Assembly (NCBI RefSeq): GCF_902498995.1
Contig: NZ_CABVLY010000039.1
Span: forward strand, 1 to 60,549
Direction: 5' to 3'
Length of the DNA: 60,549 nt
DNA from: Burkholderia anthina
GTDB taxonomy: Bacteria; Pseudomonadota; Gammaproteobacteria; Burkholderiales; Burkholderiaceae
The notes under the pieces: generated by a model
The model's database searches: none
What the model was told of the DNA's origin: nothing
The model's input: only the letters and a program-made list of their open reading frames with translations
Shown here: positions 25,476 to 33,596 of the stretch, piece after piece
Position numbering within the stretch: the first letter of the stretch is position 1
Layout: each line of letters begins with the position of its first letter
Position numbers and translations under genes: made by a program

Positions 25476-26636
25476 ATGAATAGCCAGTCGGGTGCGACGG
25501 TCGCGGGCGCGCCGTCCTTCGTTCCTTCGTCCGGCGCGGATGCACGCGCCGAGAACTTTGTTCAGATCGTCGACGTCGTCAAGAAATTCGGCGAGACCGA
25601 GGTGGTGCGCAACGTGAACCTCACGGTGCGCCAGGGCGAGCTGTTCGCGCTGCTCGGCAGTTCGGGTTCCGGCAAGTCGACGCTCCTGCGGATGCTCGCG
25701 GGCCTCGAGACGGTCACGTCGGGCAAGATCCTGATCGACGGCGAGGACCTCGCGCAGATGCCGCCGTACAAGCGGCCCGTGAACATGATGTTCCAGTCGT
25801 ATGCGCTGTTTCCGCACATGTCGGTCGAATCGAACGTCGCGTTCGGCCTGAAGCAGGAGGGCACGCCGAAGGCCGAGCTGAAGGAACGCGTGGCCGCGGC
25901 GCTGGACCTCGTGCAGATGGGCAAATACGCGAAGCGCAAGCCGCACCAGCTGTCGGGCGGCCAGCAGCAGCGCGTCGCGCTCGCGCGTTCGCTCGTGAAG
26001 CGTCCGAAGGTGCTGCTGCTCGACGAGCCGATGTCCGCGCTCGACAAGCAGATCCGTCAGCGTACGCAGATCGAGCTCGTCAACATCCTGAAGCAGGTCG
26101 GCGTCACCTGCATCATGGTCACGCACGACCAGGAAGAAGCGATGACGATGGCGAACCGGCTTGCCGTGATGAGCGAAGGGCAGATCGTGCAGATCGGCTC
26201 GCCGAGCGACGTCTACGAATATCCGAACAGCCGATTCTCGGCCGAGTTCATCGGCTCGACCAACCTGTTCGACGGCGTCACCGTCGAGGACGAACCCGAT
26301 CACGTGTACATCGAATCGCCGGAACTGCCGAGCCGGCTGTACGTGAGCCACGGGATCACGGGCCCGCTCGGGATGCCGGTCACGGTGTCGGTGCGCCCCG
26401 AGCGGATCGCGCTCACGCGCAAGCCGCCCGAAGGCGCGTTCAACTGGGCGCACGGCAAGATCAGCAACATCGCGTACATGGGCGGCTATTCGCTGTATCA
26501 CGTGCTGCTCGACGCGGGCAAGACGGTGATCGCGAACGTGTCGAGCCTCGCGATCACCGAGCTCGAGACGCCGGCGCTCGGCGACGAGATCTACGTGCGC
26601 TGGAGCGCGACGGCAGGCGTGGTGCTGACGTCATGA
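25476..26636 (+). CDS. potG: Polyamine ABC transporter ATP-binding protein (PotG-like)
   Basis: A 386-residue ABC ATPase. Walker A is GSSGSGKS at 61-68. The signature LSGGQQQRVALARSLVKRPKVLLLDEPMSALD gives the C-loop and Walker B. A C-terminal TOBE domain (about 300-386) is typical of polyamine and spermidine importers. A ~35-residue N-terminal extension precedes the ABC domain, as in PotG. It couples ATP hydrolysis to uptake through the PotHI permeases. Its stop overlaps the potH start (ATGA). Confidence 0.94.
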   Translation: MNSQSGATVAGAPSFVPSSGADARAENFVQIVDVVKKFGETEVVRNVNLTVRQGELFALLGSSGSGKSTLLRMLAGLETVTSGKILIDGEDLAQMPPYKRPVNMMFQSYALFPHMSVESNVAFGLKQEGTPKAELKERVAAALDLVQMGKYAKRKPHQLSGGQQQRVALARSLVKRPKVLLLDEPMSALDKQIRQRTQIELVNILKQVGVTCIMVTHDQEEAMTMANRLAVMSEGQIVQIGSPSDVYEYPNSRFSAEFIGSTNLFDGVTVEDEPDHVYIESPELPSRLYVSHGITGPLGMPVTVSVRPERIALTRKPPEGAFNWAHGKISNIAYMGGYSLYHVLLDAGKTVIANVSSLAITELETPALGDEIYVRWSATAGVVLTS

Positions 26637-27562
26637 GCACGCTCAAGTCCCTGCTCGCCTGGCCCGTGCGGCGCTTCAACCTGACGGGCGGCTCCGCGGT
26701 CGTCGCGGGGCCGTACACGTGGCTCGTGCTGTTCTTCCTCGTGCCGTTCGTGCTGGTCGTGAAGATCAGCTTCGCGGAGCTGCAGCTCGGCATTCCGCCG
26801 TACACGGAGCTTGCGTCGTACACGGACGGCGTGGTGCACATCGCGCTGAACCTGTCGCACTACGCGTTCCTGTTCACGGACAGCCTGTATTTCGCGACCT
26901 ACGTGAACTCGGTATGGGTGGCCGCGATCACGACGCTGCTGTGTCTGCTGCTCGGCTATCCGATGGCGTACTACATCGCGCGCTCGAACCCGGCGAGCCG
27001 CAACCTGCTGATGATGGGCGTGATGCTGCCGTTCTGGACGTCGTTCCTGATTCGCGTGTACGCGTGGATCGGAATCCTGAAGAACAACGGGCTGCTGAAC
27101 AACTTCCTGATGTGGATCGGGCTCACCCATGCGCCGATCGAGCTGTACCGCACGAACTACGCGGTGTACATCGGGATGGTCTATTCGTACCTGCCGTTCC
27201 TCGTGATGCCGCTGTACGCGCACCTCGTGAAGATGGACCTGCGCCTGCTCGAAGCCGCGTACGACCTCGGCGCGAAGCCGTGGAAGGCGTTCGTGCAGAT
27301 CACGCTGCCGCTGTCGAAGAACGGGATCATCGCGGGCTGCCTGCTGGTGTTCATTCCGGCGGTCGGCGAGTACGTGATTCCGGAGCTGCTCGGCGGCGCG
27401 AACACGCTGATGATCGGCCGCGTGATGTGGAACGAGTTCTTCAACAACGCCGACTGGCCGATGGCGTCGGCCGTGACCTGCGCGATGGTGCTGCTGCTGC
27501 TCGTGCCGATGGCGATGTTCCAGCACTTCCAGGCGAAGGAGCAGGAGGGCCGCCGTCGATGA
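26633..27562 (+). CDS. potH: Polyamine ABC transporter permease (PotH-like)
   Basis: A 309-residue inner-membrane permease with six predicted helices (first at about 28-48; others near 88-112, 122-142, 170-195, 228-248, 275-300). The cytoplasmic EAA loop reads LRLLEAAYDLGAKPWKAFVQITLPLSKNGI, the contact for the ATPase. TSFLIRVYAWIGILKNNGLLN is the PotH-type motif. Start and stop codons overlap those of potG and potI by 4 nt, so the operon is translationally coupled. Confidence 0.94.
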   Translation: MSTLKSLLAWPVRRFNLTGGSAVVAGPYTWLVLFFLVPFVLVVKISFAELQLGIPPYTELASYTDGVVHIALNLSHYAFLFTDSLYFATYVNSVWVAAITTLLCLLLGYPMAYYIARSNPASRNLLMMGVMLPFWTSFLIRVYAWIGILKNNGLLNNFLMWIGLTHAPIELYRTNYAVYIGMVYSYLPFLVMPLYAHLVKMDLRLLEAAYDLGAKPWKAFVQITLPLSKNGIIAGCLLVFIPAVGEYVIPELLGGANTLMIGRVMWNEFFNNADWPMASAVTCAMVLLLLVPMAMFQHFQAKEQEGRRR

Positions 27563-28380
27563 AGCCGAATCGTTACCTGCAGTTCGCGGCGCTGTTCGCC
27601 GGCTTCGCATTCCTGTACATCCCGATCGTCAGCCTGATCGTCTATTCGTTCAACGAGTCGAAGCTCGTCACCGTGTGGTCGGGCTTTTCGCTGCGCTGGT
27701 ACTCGGCGCTCGTGCAGGACGACGAACTGCTGACCGCCGCCTGGCTGTCGCTGAAGATCGGCGTGATGACCGCGTTCGCGTCGGTGTTCATCGGCACGTG
27801 GGCCGGCTTCGTGCTGGCGCGGATGGGCCGCTTTCGCGGCTTCGCGCTGTTCAGCGGGATGATCAACGCGCCGCTCGTGATTCCCGAGGTGATCCAGGGG
27901 ATCTCGCTGCTGCTGCTGTTCATCGAACTGGCGAAGTGGATCGGCTGGCCGGCCGAGCGCGGCGTGTTCACGATCTGGCTCGGCCACGTGATGCTGTGCA
28001 TCTCGTACGTCGCGATCATCGTGCAGTCGCGCGTGCGCGAGTTGAACCCGTCGCTGGAGGAAGCCGCGCTCGATCTGGGCGCGACGCCGCTGAAGGTGTT
28101 CTTCACGATCACGCTGCCGCTGATCTCGCAGGCGTTGATCGCGGGCTGGCTGCTGTCGTTTACGCTGTCGATCGACGACCTCGTGCTGTCGGCGTTCCTG
28201 TCGGGCCCGGGCTCGACGACGCTGCCGCTCGTCGTGTTCTCGCGCGTGCGTCTCGGCCTGAATCCGGAGATGAACGCGCTCGCGACGTTGTTCATCATCG
28301 CGGTGACGGCCGGCGTGGTGATCGCGAACTTCGTGATGCTGCGTCAGGAGCGCAAGCGGATGGCCGCGTTCGCGACCTGA
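27559..28380 (+). CDS. potI: Polyamine ABC transporter permease (PotI-like)
   Basis: A 273-residue permease and the second membrane subunit of the importer. Six hydrophobic segments are visible, the first at about 8-30 (FAALFAGFAFLYIPIVSLIVYSF). The EAA loop is NPSLEEAALDLGATPLKVFFTITLPLI. PLVIPEVIQGISLLLLF and SFTLSIDDLVLSAFLSGPGSTTLPL are the family's transmembrane and loop motifs. It is the last gene of the potFGHI-type operon and ends at a strong bidirectional terminator. Confidence 0.94.
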   Translation: MKPNRYLQFAALFAGFAFLYIPIVSLIVYSFNESKLVTVWSGFSLRWYSALVQDDELLTAAWLSLKIGVMTAFASVFIGTWAGFVLARMGRFRGFALFSGMINAPLVIPEVIQGISLLLLFIELAKWIGWPAERGVFTIWLGHVMLCISYVAIIVQSRVRELNPSLEEAALDLGATPLKVFFTITLPLISQALIAGWLLSFTLSIDDLVLSAFLSGPGSTTLPLVVFSRVRLGLNPEMNALATLFIIAVTAGVVIANFVMLRQERKRMAAFAT

Positions 28381-28403
28381 CGCACCGGTTGCCGACGCAA
28401 CGA

Positions 28404-28443
28404 AAAACGCCCGGCGCCGACGATCAGTCGGGCCGGGCGTTTT
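28404..28443. terminator. Bidirectional terminator between potI and the TauE-family gene
   Basis: AAAACGCCCGGC (28404-28415) is the exact complement of GCCGGGCGTTTT (28432-28443). With A-runs on one side and T-runs on the other it can terminate both convergent operons. Confidence 0.93.
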
Positions 28444-28468
28444 GTCTGGCAGGTGCAGGCCGGAGCGG

Positions 28469-29275
28469 TTACGCGCCGAACGCGGCCTTCGCCAGCAACC
28501 CGAGCGCGACGCACACGAGCACGGCCGCGAAGCCGACCTGCACGTGCCGTGCCGACAGATGCCGCGACGCGCCGCGGCCGGCCGCCATGCCGATGGCGGT
28601 CGCGACCGTGAACCACAGCATCATGTCGAGTGGCGCGCGCGTGCCCGACACCAGCGTCGCGAACACGCCGCCGGTGCCGACCAGCGCGATCACCATCAGC
28701 GACGTCGCGACCACGCCGTGCATCGACACGTTCGTGAACTTGCGCAGCATCGGCACGATCACGAAACCGCCGCCGACGCCGAGCAGCCCCGTCATCAGGC
28801 CCGTCACCGCGCCGGTCGACGCCAGCGCGAGCCCGACCGGCCAGGACCACACGAGCCGGCCCGTATCGGGATTCACGCGGCCGACGCACAGCCGCGATTC
28901 GTCGGCGTCGCCGGGCGCGTTGCGCAGCGCCTGCCGCAGCAGGCGGACGGCGACGACCAGCATCGTCAGCGCGAACAACGCCAGCAGCACGTGTTGCGGC
29001 AGCACGTGCGCGAGCTTCACGCCGAGTGTCGTGAGCGGCACGCCGGCCACGGCCATCAGCAGCGCCGCGCGGTAGCGCACGAGTCCGCGGCGAAAGCCTT
29101 CGAGCGCACCGAGCGCGGCGCTGCCCGCCACCGCGACGAGCGCGACGGGCGTGGCCTGCTGCATCGGCCAGCCCATCCCGACGACGAGCGCGGGCACCGC
29201 GAGAATGCCGCCGCCCGCGCCGGTGAGACCGAGCACGGCGCCGACGAAGCCGCCCAGTACGAGGGAAATCAGCAT
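28469..29275 (-). CDS. TSUP/TauE-SafE family sulfite exporter
   Basis: A 268-residue membrane protein with eight or so hydrophobic segments and the two internally repeated TauE motifs: GLTGAGGGILAVPALV near the N-terminus and GLLGVGGGFVIVPML at about 163-177. TSUP proteins export sulfite, sulfoacetate or related organosulfur anions. It is the last gene of the persulfide dioxygenase/SQR operon, 16 bp after the SQR fusion, so export of the sulfite made by that pathway is the likely role. It converges on potI. Confidence 0.9.
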   Translation of the reverse strand: MLISLVLGGFVGAVLGLTGAGGGILAVPALVVGMGWPMQQATPVALVAVAGSAALGALEGFRRGLVRYRAALLMAVAGVPLTTLGVKLAHVLPQHVLLALFALTMLVVAVRLLRQALRNAPGDADESRLCVGRVNPDTGRLVWSWPVGLALASTGAVTGLMTGLLGVGGGFVIVPMLRKFTNVSMHGVVATSLMVIALVGTGGVFATLVSGTRAPLDMMLWFTVATAIGMAAGRGASRHLSARHVQVGFAAVLVCVALGLLAKAAFGA

Positions 29276-29291
29276 GGCGTCATCCGGTGGG

Positions 29292-30959
29292 TCAACGTGC
29301 GATCGCGGGTTTCGCGAGCCATTCGCGGCCCTTGAGCATCGCCTTCCAGTAGACCGGCGGCAGCACGCGCTCCTTGAGCAGCCATGCCAGCCGCGACGGG
29401 CGCCTGCCGTCGATCAGCCAGGCGGGGAAGGTCGGCGCGACCTTGCCGCCGTACAGGAATTCCGCGAGCACGATCTTGCCGCGCTCGACGGTGAGCGGGC
29501 ACGAGCCGTAGCCGTCGTACGCGGCGTGGCCTTGCGCGCGGCCGAGCGACGCGAGCACGTTGTGCGCGACGACGGGCGCCTGCTTGCGGGCGGCCGCGGC
29601 GGTTTTCGCGTTGGTCGTATTGGTGACGTCGCCGAGCGCGAAGATGTTCTCGAACTGCTTGTGGCGCAGTGTCGCCGGATCGACGTCGATCCAGCCGGCC
29701 GCGTCGGCGAGCGGGCTCGCGCGCACGAAGTCGGGCGCCTTCTGCGGCGGCACGACGTGGATCATGTCGAACGCGCGCTCGATGGTCTCGGTGCCGCCGC
29801 CGGGCAGCGTGCGCGTGAACGTCGCGCGCCGCGCCGGCCCGTCGATCGCGACGAGGTTGTGGCCGAACGACAGCGCGATGTCGTAGCTTTTCACGTATTC
29901 CATCAACGCGGGCACGTAGTCGGCCACCCCGAACAGCGCGCCGCCCGCGTTCAGGAATTCGACGTTCGCCGCGCCGAGGCGGCCGGTGCGCCGCCAGTGA
30001 TCGCACGACAGGTACATCGCCTTTTGCGGCGCGCCCGCGCATTTGATCGGCATCGGCGGTTGCGTGAAAAGCGCATTGCCGCCGCGGAACGCCTGCACCA
30101 GTTCCCACGTGTACGGCGCGAGATCGTAGCGGTAGTTCGACGTCACACCGTTGCGGCCGAGCGTGTCGGCGAGACCGTCGATCGCGTGCCAGTCGAGCTT
30201 GAGCCCCGGGCACACGACGAGCTTGCGGTAGCCGATGCGCCGGCAGCCGTCGAGCACGACCGTATGCGCGTCGGGTTCGAAGCCGGCGACGGCGGCCTGG
30301 ATCCATTTCACGCCGCGCGGCAGCAGGTCGGCAATCCGGCGCGCGGTCGTTTCCGGCTGGAATACGCCGGCCCCGACCATCGTCCAGCCTGGCTGGTAGT
30401 AGTGGATATCGGCGGGATCGATCACCGCGATATCGAGCGACGCGTCGCGTGCGAGCAGGCTCGATGCGACCGCGACGCCGGCCGCGCCCGCGCCGACGAT
30501 CACGATGTCGTGCCGCGCGTCGACGGCCGGTGCGGCGGACCGGCCGCCTTGCGCGAGACGCGACGCGAGTGCGCCGAGGTCGTAGCCGGCCGCGGCGGCC
30601 GTCGCGACGATGTCGTTCAGCGGGCGCAGGCCGGCCTGCGACAGCGCCCACAGCGTCGCCGAGCGCGTGCCGCTGCGGCAGTACGCGAGCACCGGGCCGG
30701 CGAGCGACGCGACGAGCGCGCCGAACTGCGCGGCCTGGTCGTCGGTGACCTTGCCCGTATCGACGGGCAGGTCATGCACGGCGATACCGAGCGGCGCGGC
30801 GGCGGCGCGGATCTCGGCGACGGTCGGCTGGTCGGCGCCTTCGCCGTCGGGGCGATTGCAGACGATCGCGCGGATGCCGGCGGCGTGCAGCGCGGGCAGG
30901 TCGGTCGCGGCGATCTGGGGTGACACCGACAGCGTGTCGGTCAGCTTGCGGATGGTCAT
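29292..30959 (-). CDS. DUF442 phosphatase-like domain fused to type II sulfide:quinone oxidoreductase
   Basis: A 555-residue fusion. Residues 1-135 form a DUF442/BLH phosphatase-like (rhodanese-related) domain with Cys94 in YCRSGTRS. Residues 150-555 form an FAD-dependent sulfide:quinone oxidoreductase, with GAGAAG at 156-161 binding FAD, redox Cys307 in KCAGAPQK and Cys487 in YGSCPL. These are the two cysteines typical of mitochondrial-like type II SQR. FENIFALGDVTN is the second FAD motif. The SQR part should oxidise H2S at the membrane face, pass electrons to quinone and yield a persulfide. GGAG lies about 9 nt before the ATG at 30959. It is encoded 29 bp after the persulfide dioxygenase. 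DUF442 is more often fused to the dioxygenase, so this arrangement is notable. Confidence 0.92.
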   Translation of the reverse strand: MTIRKLTDTLSVSPQIAATDLPALHAAGIRAIVCNRPDGEGADQPTVAEIRAAAAPLGIAVHDLPVDTGKVTDDQAAQFGALVASLAGPVLAYCRSGTRSATLWALSQAGLRPLNDIVATAAAAGYDLGALASRLAQGGRSAAPAVDARHDIVIVGAGAAGVAVASSLLARDASLDIAVIDPADIHYYQPGWTMVGAGVFQPETTARRIADLLPRGVKWIQAAVAGFEPDAHTVVLDGCRRIGYRKLVVCPGLKLDWHAIDGLADTLGRNGVTSNYRYDLAPYTWELVQAFRGGNALFTQPPMPIKCAGAPQKAMYLSCDHWRRTGRLGAANVEFLNAGGALFGVADYVPALMEYVKSYDIALSFGHNLVAIDGPARRATFTRTLPGGGTETIERAFDMIHVVPPQKAPDFVRASPLADAAGWIDVDPATLRHKQFENIFALGDVTNTTNAKTAAAARKQAPVVAHNVLASLGRAQGHAAYDGYGSCPLTVERGKIVLAEFLYGGKVAPTFPAWLIDGRRPSRLAWLLKERVLPPVYWKAMLKGREWLAKPAIAR

Positions 30960-30988
30960 GTCGGGGGTTCTCCGGTCGGGGCGGCGGC

Positions 30989-31873
30989 TCAGATCGCGTC
31001 GAGCGGGATCTTCAGGTAGCGCACGCCATTGTTTTCGGGTTCGGGCAGGTGGCCGGCGCGCATGTTGACCTGCACGGACGGCAGCATCAGCACGGGCATG
31101 TCGAGGGTCGCGTCGCGCGCGGTGCGCATGTCGACGAACGCGTCCTCGGTCACGCCGTCCTTCACGTGCACGTTCGCGCGTCGCTGTTCGGCAACGGTCG
31201 TCACGTACTGCACGTCGCGGCCGCCCGGCTGGTAGTCGTGGCACAGATACAGGCGCGTGTCGGGCGGCAGTTCCAGCACGCGCGCGATCGAGCGGTACAG
31301 CGTGCGTGCGTCGCCGCCGGGGAAGTCGCAGCGGGCCGTGCCGTAGTCGGGCATGAACAGCGTGTCGCCGACGAAGGCCGCGCGCTGCGTCGCGTCGTCG
31401 ACGCAGTAGGTCAGGCACGCGGGCGTATGGCCCGGCGTGTGCAGCGCGCGGATCGTCAGCGCGCCGAGCGCGAGCGTGTCGCCGTCGTCGACGAGCCGGT
31501 CGAACTGGCTGCCGTCCTGCGCGAAGCCGGGGCCGGCGTTGAACAGCGTGCCGAACACGTGCTGCACGCGGCGCACGTGCGAGCCGATCGCGATCCGGCC
31601 GCCGACGTGCGCCTTCAGGTACGGCGCGGCCGACAGATGGTCGGCATGCACGTGCGTCTCCAGCAGCCAGTGCACGGTCGCGCCGAGTTCGGCGACGCGC
31701 GCGATCAGCCGGTCGGCGCTGGCCGTGTGCGTGCGGCCGGATTTCGGATCGTAGTCGAGCACGCTGTCGATCAGCGCGCACGCGCGGCTCGCCGTATCGA
31801 GCAGCAGATAACTGACGGTGTGGGTCGCCGGGTCGAAAAAGCCTTCGACCGACAGCGTGGGAGTAGGGCTCAC
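30989..31873 (-). CDS. MBL-fold persulfide dioxygenase (ETHE1/BLH-type)
   Basis: A 294-residue metallo-beta-lactamase-fold protein. THVHADHL supplies the HxHxDH metal motif (His74, His76, Asp78, His79 from this start). GHTPACLTYCVDD and FVGDTLFMPDYGTARCDFPGGD are typical of ETHE1-like persulfide dioxygenases, which oxidise glutathione persulfide to sulfite using a mononuclear iron. The GTG at 31873 is preferred because GAGGA lies 8 nt upstream and the predicted sigma-54 start near 31910 gives a 37-nt leader. An ATG at 31900 would leave a 10-nt leader without a ribosome site. It is the first gene of the sulfide operon, divergent from the sigma-54 activator. Confidence 0.88.
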   Translation of the reverse strand: MSPTPTLSVEGFFDPATHTVSYLLLDTASRACALIDSVLDYDPKSGRTHTASADRLIARVAELGATVHWLLETHVHADHLSAAPYLKAHVGGRIAIGSHVRRVQHVFGTLFNAGPGFAQDGSQFDRLVDDGDTLALGALTIRALHTPGHTPACLTYCVDDATQRAAFVGDTLFMPDYGTARCDFPGGDARTLYRSIARVLELPPDTRLYLCHDYQPGGRDVQYVTTVAEQRRANVHVKDGVTEDAFVDMRTARDATLDMPVLMLPSVQVNMRAGHLPEPENNGVRYLKIPLDAI

Positions 31874-31919
31874 GGGAATGTCCTCGATCGGGTTCTGCAT
31901 CTGCAATCGGGAATCTCAT

Positions 31920-31936
31920 GTTCAAGAAGCGTGCCA
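31920..31936 (-). promoter_or_regulatory. Sigma-54 (-24/-12) promoter of the sulfide operon
   Basis: On the minus strand the sequence reads TGGCACG-CTTC-TTGAA, matching the sigma-54 consensus TGGCACG-N4-TTGCW except GA for GC at -12. The predicted transcription start is near 31910, before the dioxygenase start codon. The divergent gene encodes a sigma-54 activator. Confidence 0.7.
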
Positions 31937-32044
31937 ACCGGCGTCGCGGCGCTTGGTGACTTGACAGGTGCTTGATTTGGCTCGTCTTTTCGGAGCGATT
32001 GCGGCGATCTGCAACGGCGGGCGACGTGCTGCCGTCCATGTGGA

Positions 32045-32071
32045 CTGCCACGACTGGCAGTGTCGTGGCAG
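32045..32071. promoter_or_regulatory. Upstream activating sequence: 10-bp inverted repeat
   Basis: CTGCCACGAC (32045-32054) and GTCGTGGCAG (32062-32071) are exact inverted repeats with a 7-bp spacer. Additional TGGCAG copies occur at about 32055-32060, 32075-32080 and 32087-32092. The site lies about 110-125 bp upstream of the sigma-54 promoter, a normal distance for an enhancer-binding protein. Confidence 0.65.
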
Positions 32072-32123
32072 AATTGGCAGTCGGTCTGGCAGCCCGCCCG
32101 GCCATCCGCTTTCGAGCCTCCGC

Positions 32124-33521
32124 ATGAATCCGCGCGACACCATTCCGATCGTTCCCGCGCCGCCGCGCGACGTGATGCCCGACGTGCGTGCGCTCGTCGC
32201 GTATCTCGAGCACGACCCGCAGCCGATGATCGTCGTCGATCCCGATTACCGCATCCTCGCAGCGAACGATGCGTACCGCCGCCAGTTCGGCGTGGCGGGC
32301 GTCGAGCACGTGGGCCGGCACTGCTTCCAGGTCTCGCATCACTACGACGTGCCGTGCGACCAGGCCGGCGAGCATTGCCCGATGAAGCAGGCGCGCGAAT
32401 CGCGCAGCCTGAACCGCGTGCTGCACATCCACCATACGCCGCGCGGCCCCGAGCACGTCGACGTCGAGCTGCGGCCGATCTTCGATGCGAGCGGCACCGT
32501 GATCGCGTACGTCGAGCGGCTGACGACGGTGCGCAGTGCGTCGGCGCAGCCGAGCGCGGAAGGGCTCGTCGGCGGCGCCGACGCGTTCAATGCGGCGCTC
32601 GGCGCGTTGCAGCGGGTCGCGCCGTCGACGCTGCCCGTGCTGCTGCTCGGCGAGTCGGGCACCGGCAAGGAATTGTTCGCACGGGCGCTGCACGAGGCGA
32701 GCGATCGCGCGATGGGGCCGTTCGTGGTCGTCGATTGTTCGGGGATCGCCGAGACGCTGTTCGAGAGCGAGCTGTTCGGCTACGAGAAGGGCGCCTTTAC
32801 CGGCGCAAATCAGCGCAAGCCGGGCCTCGTCGAGACCGCGCAGGGCGGCACGCTGTTTCTCGACGAGATCGGCGACGTGCCGCTGCCGATGCAGGTGAAG
32901 CTGCTGCGGCTGATCGAGTCGGGGACGTTCCGGCGCGTCGGCGGCGTCGAGGCGCTGCGCGCGGATTTCCGGCTCGTCGCGGCGACCCACAAGCCGCTGC
33001 GCGAGATGATCGACGACGGCCGGTTCCGACAGGATCTGTACTACCGGATCAACGCGTTTCCGATTCCGCTGCCCGCGCTGCGCGAACGGCGCGGCGACGT
33101 GGCGCTGCTGGCCGAATCGATCCTGCGGCGGATCGCGAATGCGCGCGCCGGCGCGGGCGATGCCGGCGCGCGGCCGTTCGCGGCCCGGCCGTTCGTGCTG
33201 ACCGAGCGCGCACGGGCCTGCCTCGATGCGTATGCGTGGCCCGGCAACATCCGCGAGCTGCGCAACGTGCTCGAACGCGCGTGCCTGTTCGCGGACGACG
33301 GGACGATTCGCGTCGAGCATCTGCCGGCCGAGCTGGTCGCGGCATCGGCGGCGCCGCACGCGCGCGCGGCGGACTCGCGCGGCGTGTCGGATGCGGAACT
33401 CGTGCGGATTGCCGGCACGTTCGAAGGCACGCGCAAGGCGCTGGCCGAGCATGTCGGGATGAGCGAGCGGACGCTGTATCGGCGGATGAAGGCGCTCGGG
33501 CTCGGGATGCGCGACCGGTGA
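32124..33521 (+). CDS. fisR: Sigma-54-dependent sulfide/persulfide-responsive activator (FisR-like)
   Basis: A 465-residue enhancer-binding protein. The N-terminal PAS-like sensory domain (about 20-140) has Cys67, Cys78 and Cys85. Their 11- and 7-residue spacing equals that of the three cysteines described for FisR of Cupriavidus, which sense polysulfide. The central AAA+ domain has Walker A GESGTGKE at 176-183 and the sigma-54 contact loop GAFTGA at 223-228. A Fis-type helix-turn-helix lies at about 425-462. It is divergent from the persulfide dioxygenase-SQR-exporter operon, whose promoter is -24/-12 type. The ATG at 32124 is chosen because the upstream frame extends through the operator repeats. 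Confidence 0.9.
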   Translation: MNPRDTIPIVPAPPRDVMPDVRALVAYLEHDPQPMIVVDPDYRILAANDAYRRQFGVAGVEHVGRHCFQVSHHYDVPCDQAGEHCPMKQARESRSLNRVLHIHHTPRGPEHVDVELRPIFDASGTVIAYVERLTTVRSASAQPSAEGLVGGADAFNAALGALQRVAPSTLPVLLLGESGTGKELFARALHEASDRAMGPFVVVDCSGIAETLFESELFGYEKGAFTGANQRKPGLVETAQGGTLFLDEIGDVPLPMQVKLLRLIESGTFRRVGGVEALRADFRLVAATHKPLREMIDDGRFRQDLYYRINAFPIPLPALRERRGDVALLAESILRRIANARAGAGDAGARPFAARPFVLTERARACLDAYAWPGNIRELRNVLERACLFADDGTIRVEHLPAELVAASAAPHARAADSRGVSDAELVRIAGTFEGTRKALAEHVGMSERTLYRRMKALGLGMRDR

Positions 33522-33596
33522 GCGCAGCGTCGCGGTAACTGGCGGCCACGGGCGGCTTTGTCGATAATGGCGCGTTCGATTCCAACGCCGTCGCCG

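Noticed and set aside
30960..33452. Upstream continuation of the SQR reading frame through the dioxygenase and fisR region
   Set aside because: The frame happens to stay open, but the ATG at 30959 has GGAG before it and the protein already begins with a complete DUF442 domain. The extension is antisense to fisR.
32124..33521. The sigma-54 activator as NorR (nitric oxide sensor)
   Set aside because: NorR regulates norVW-type genes and has a GAF domain with different ligands. Here the cysteine spacing and divergent SQR/persulfide dioxygenase genes fit FisR better.
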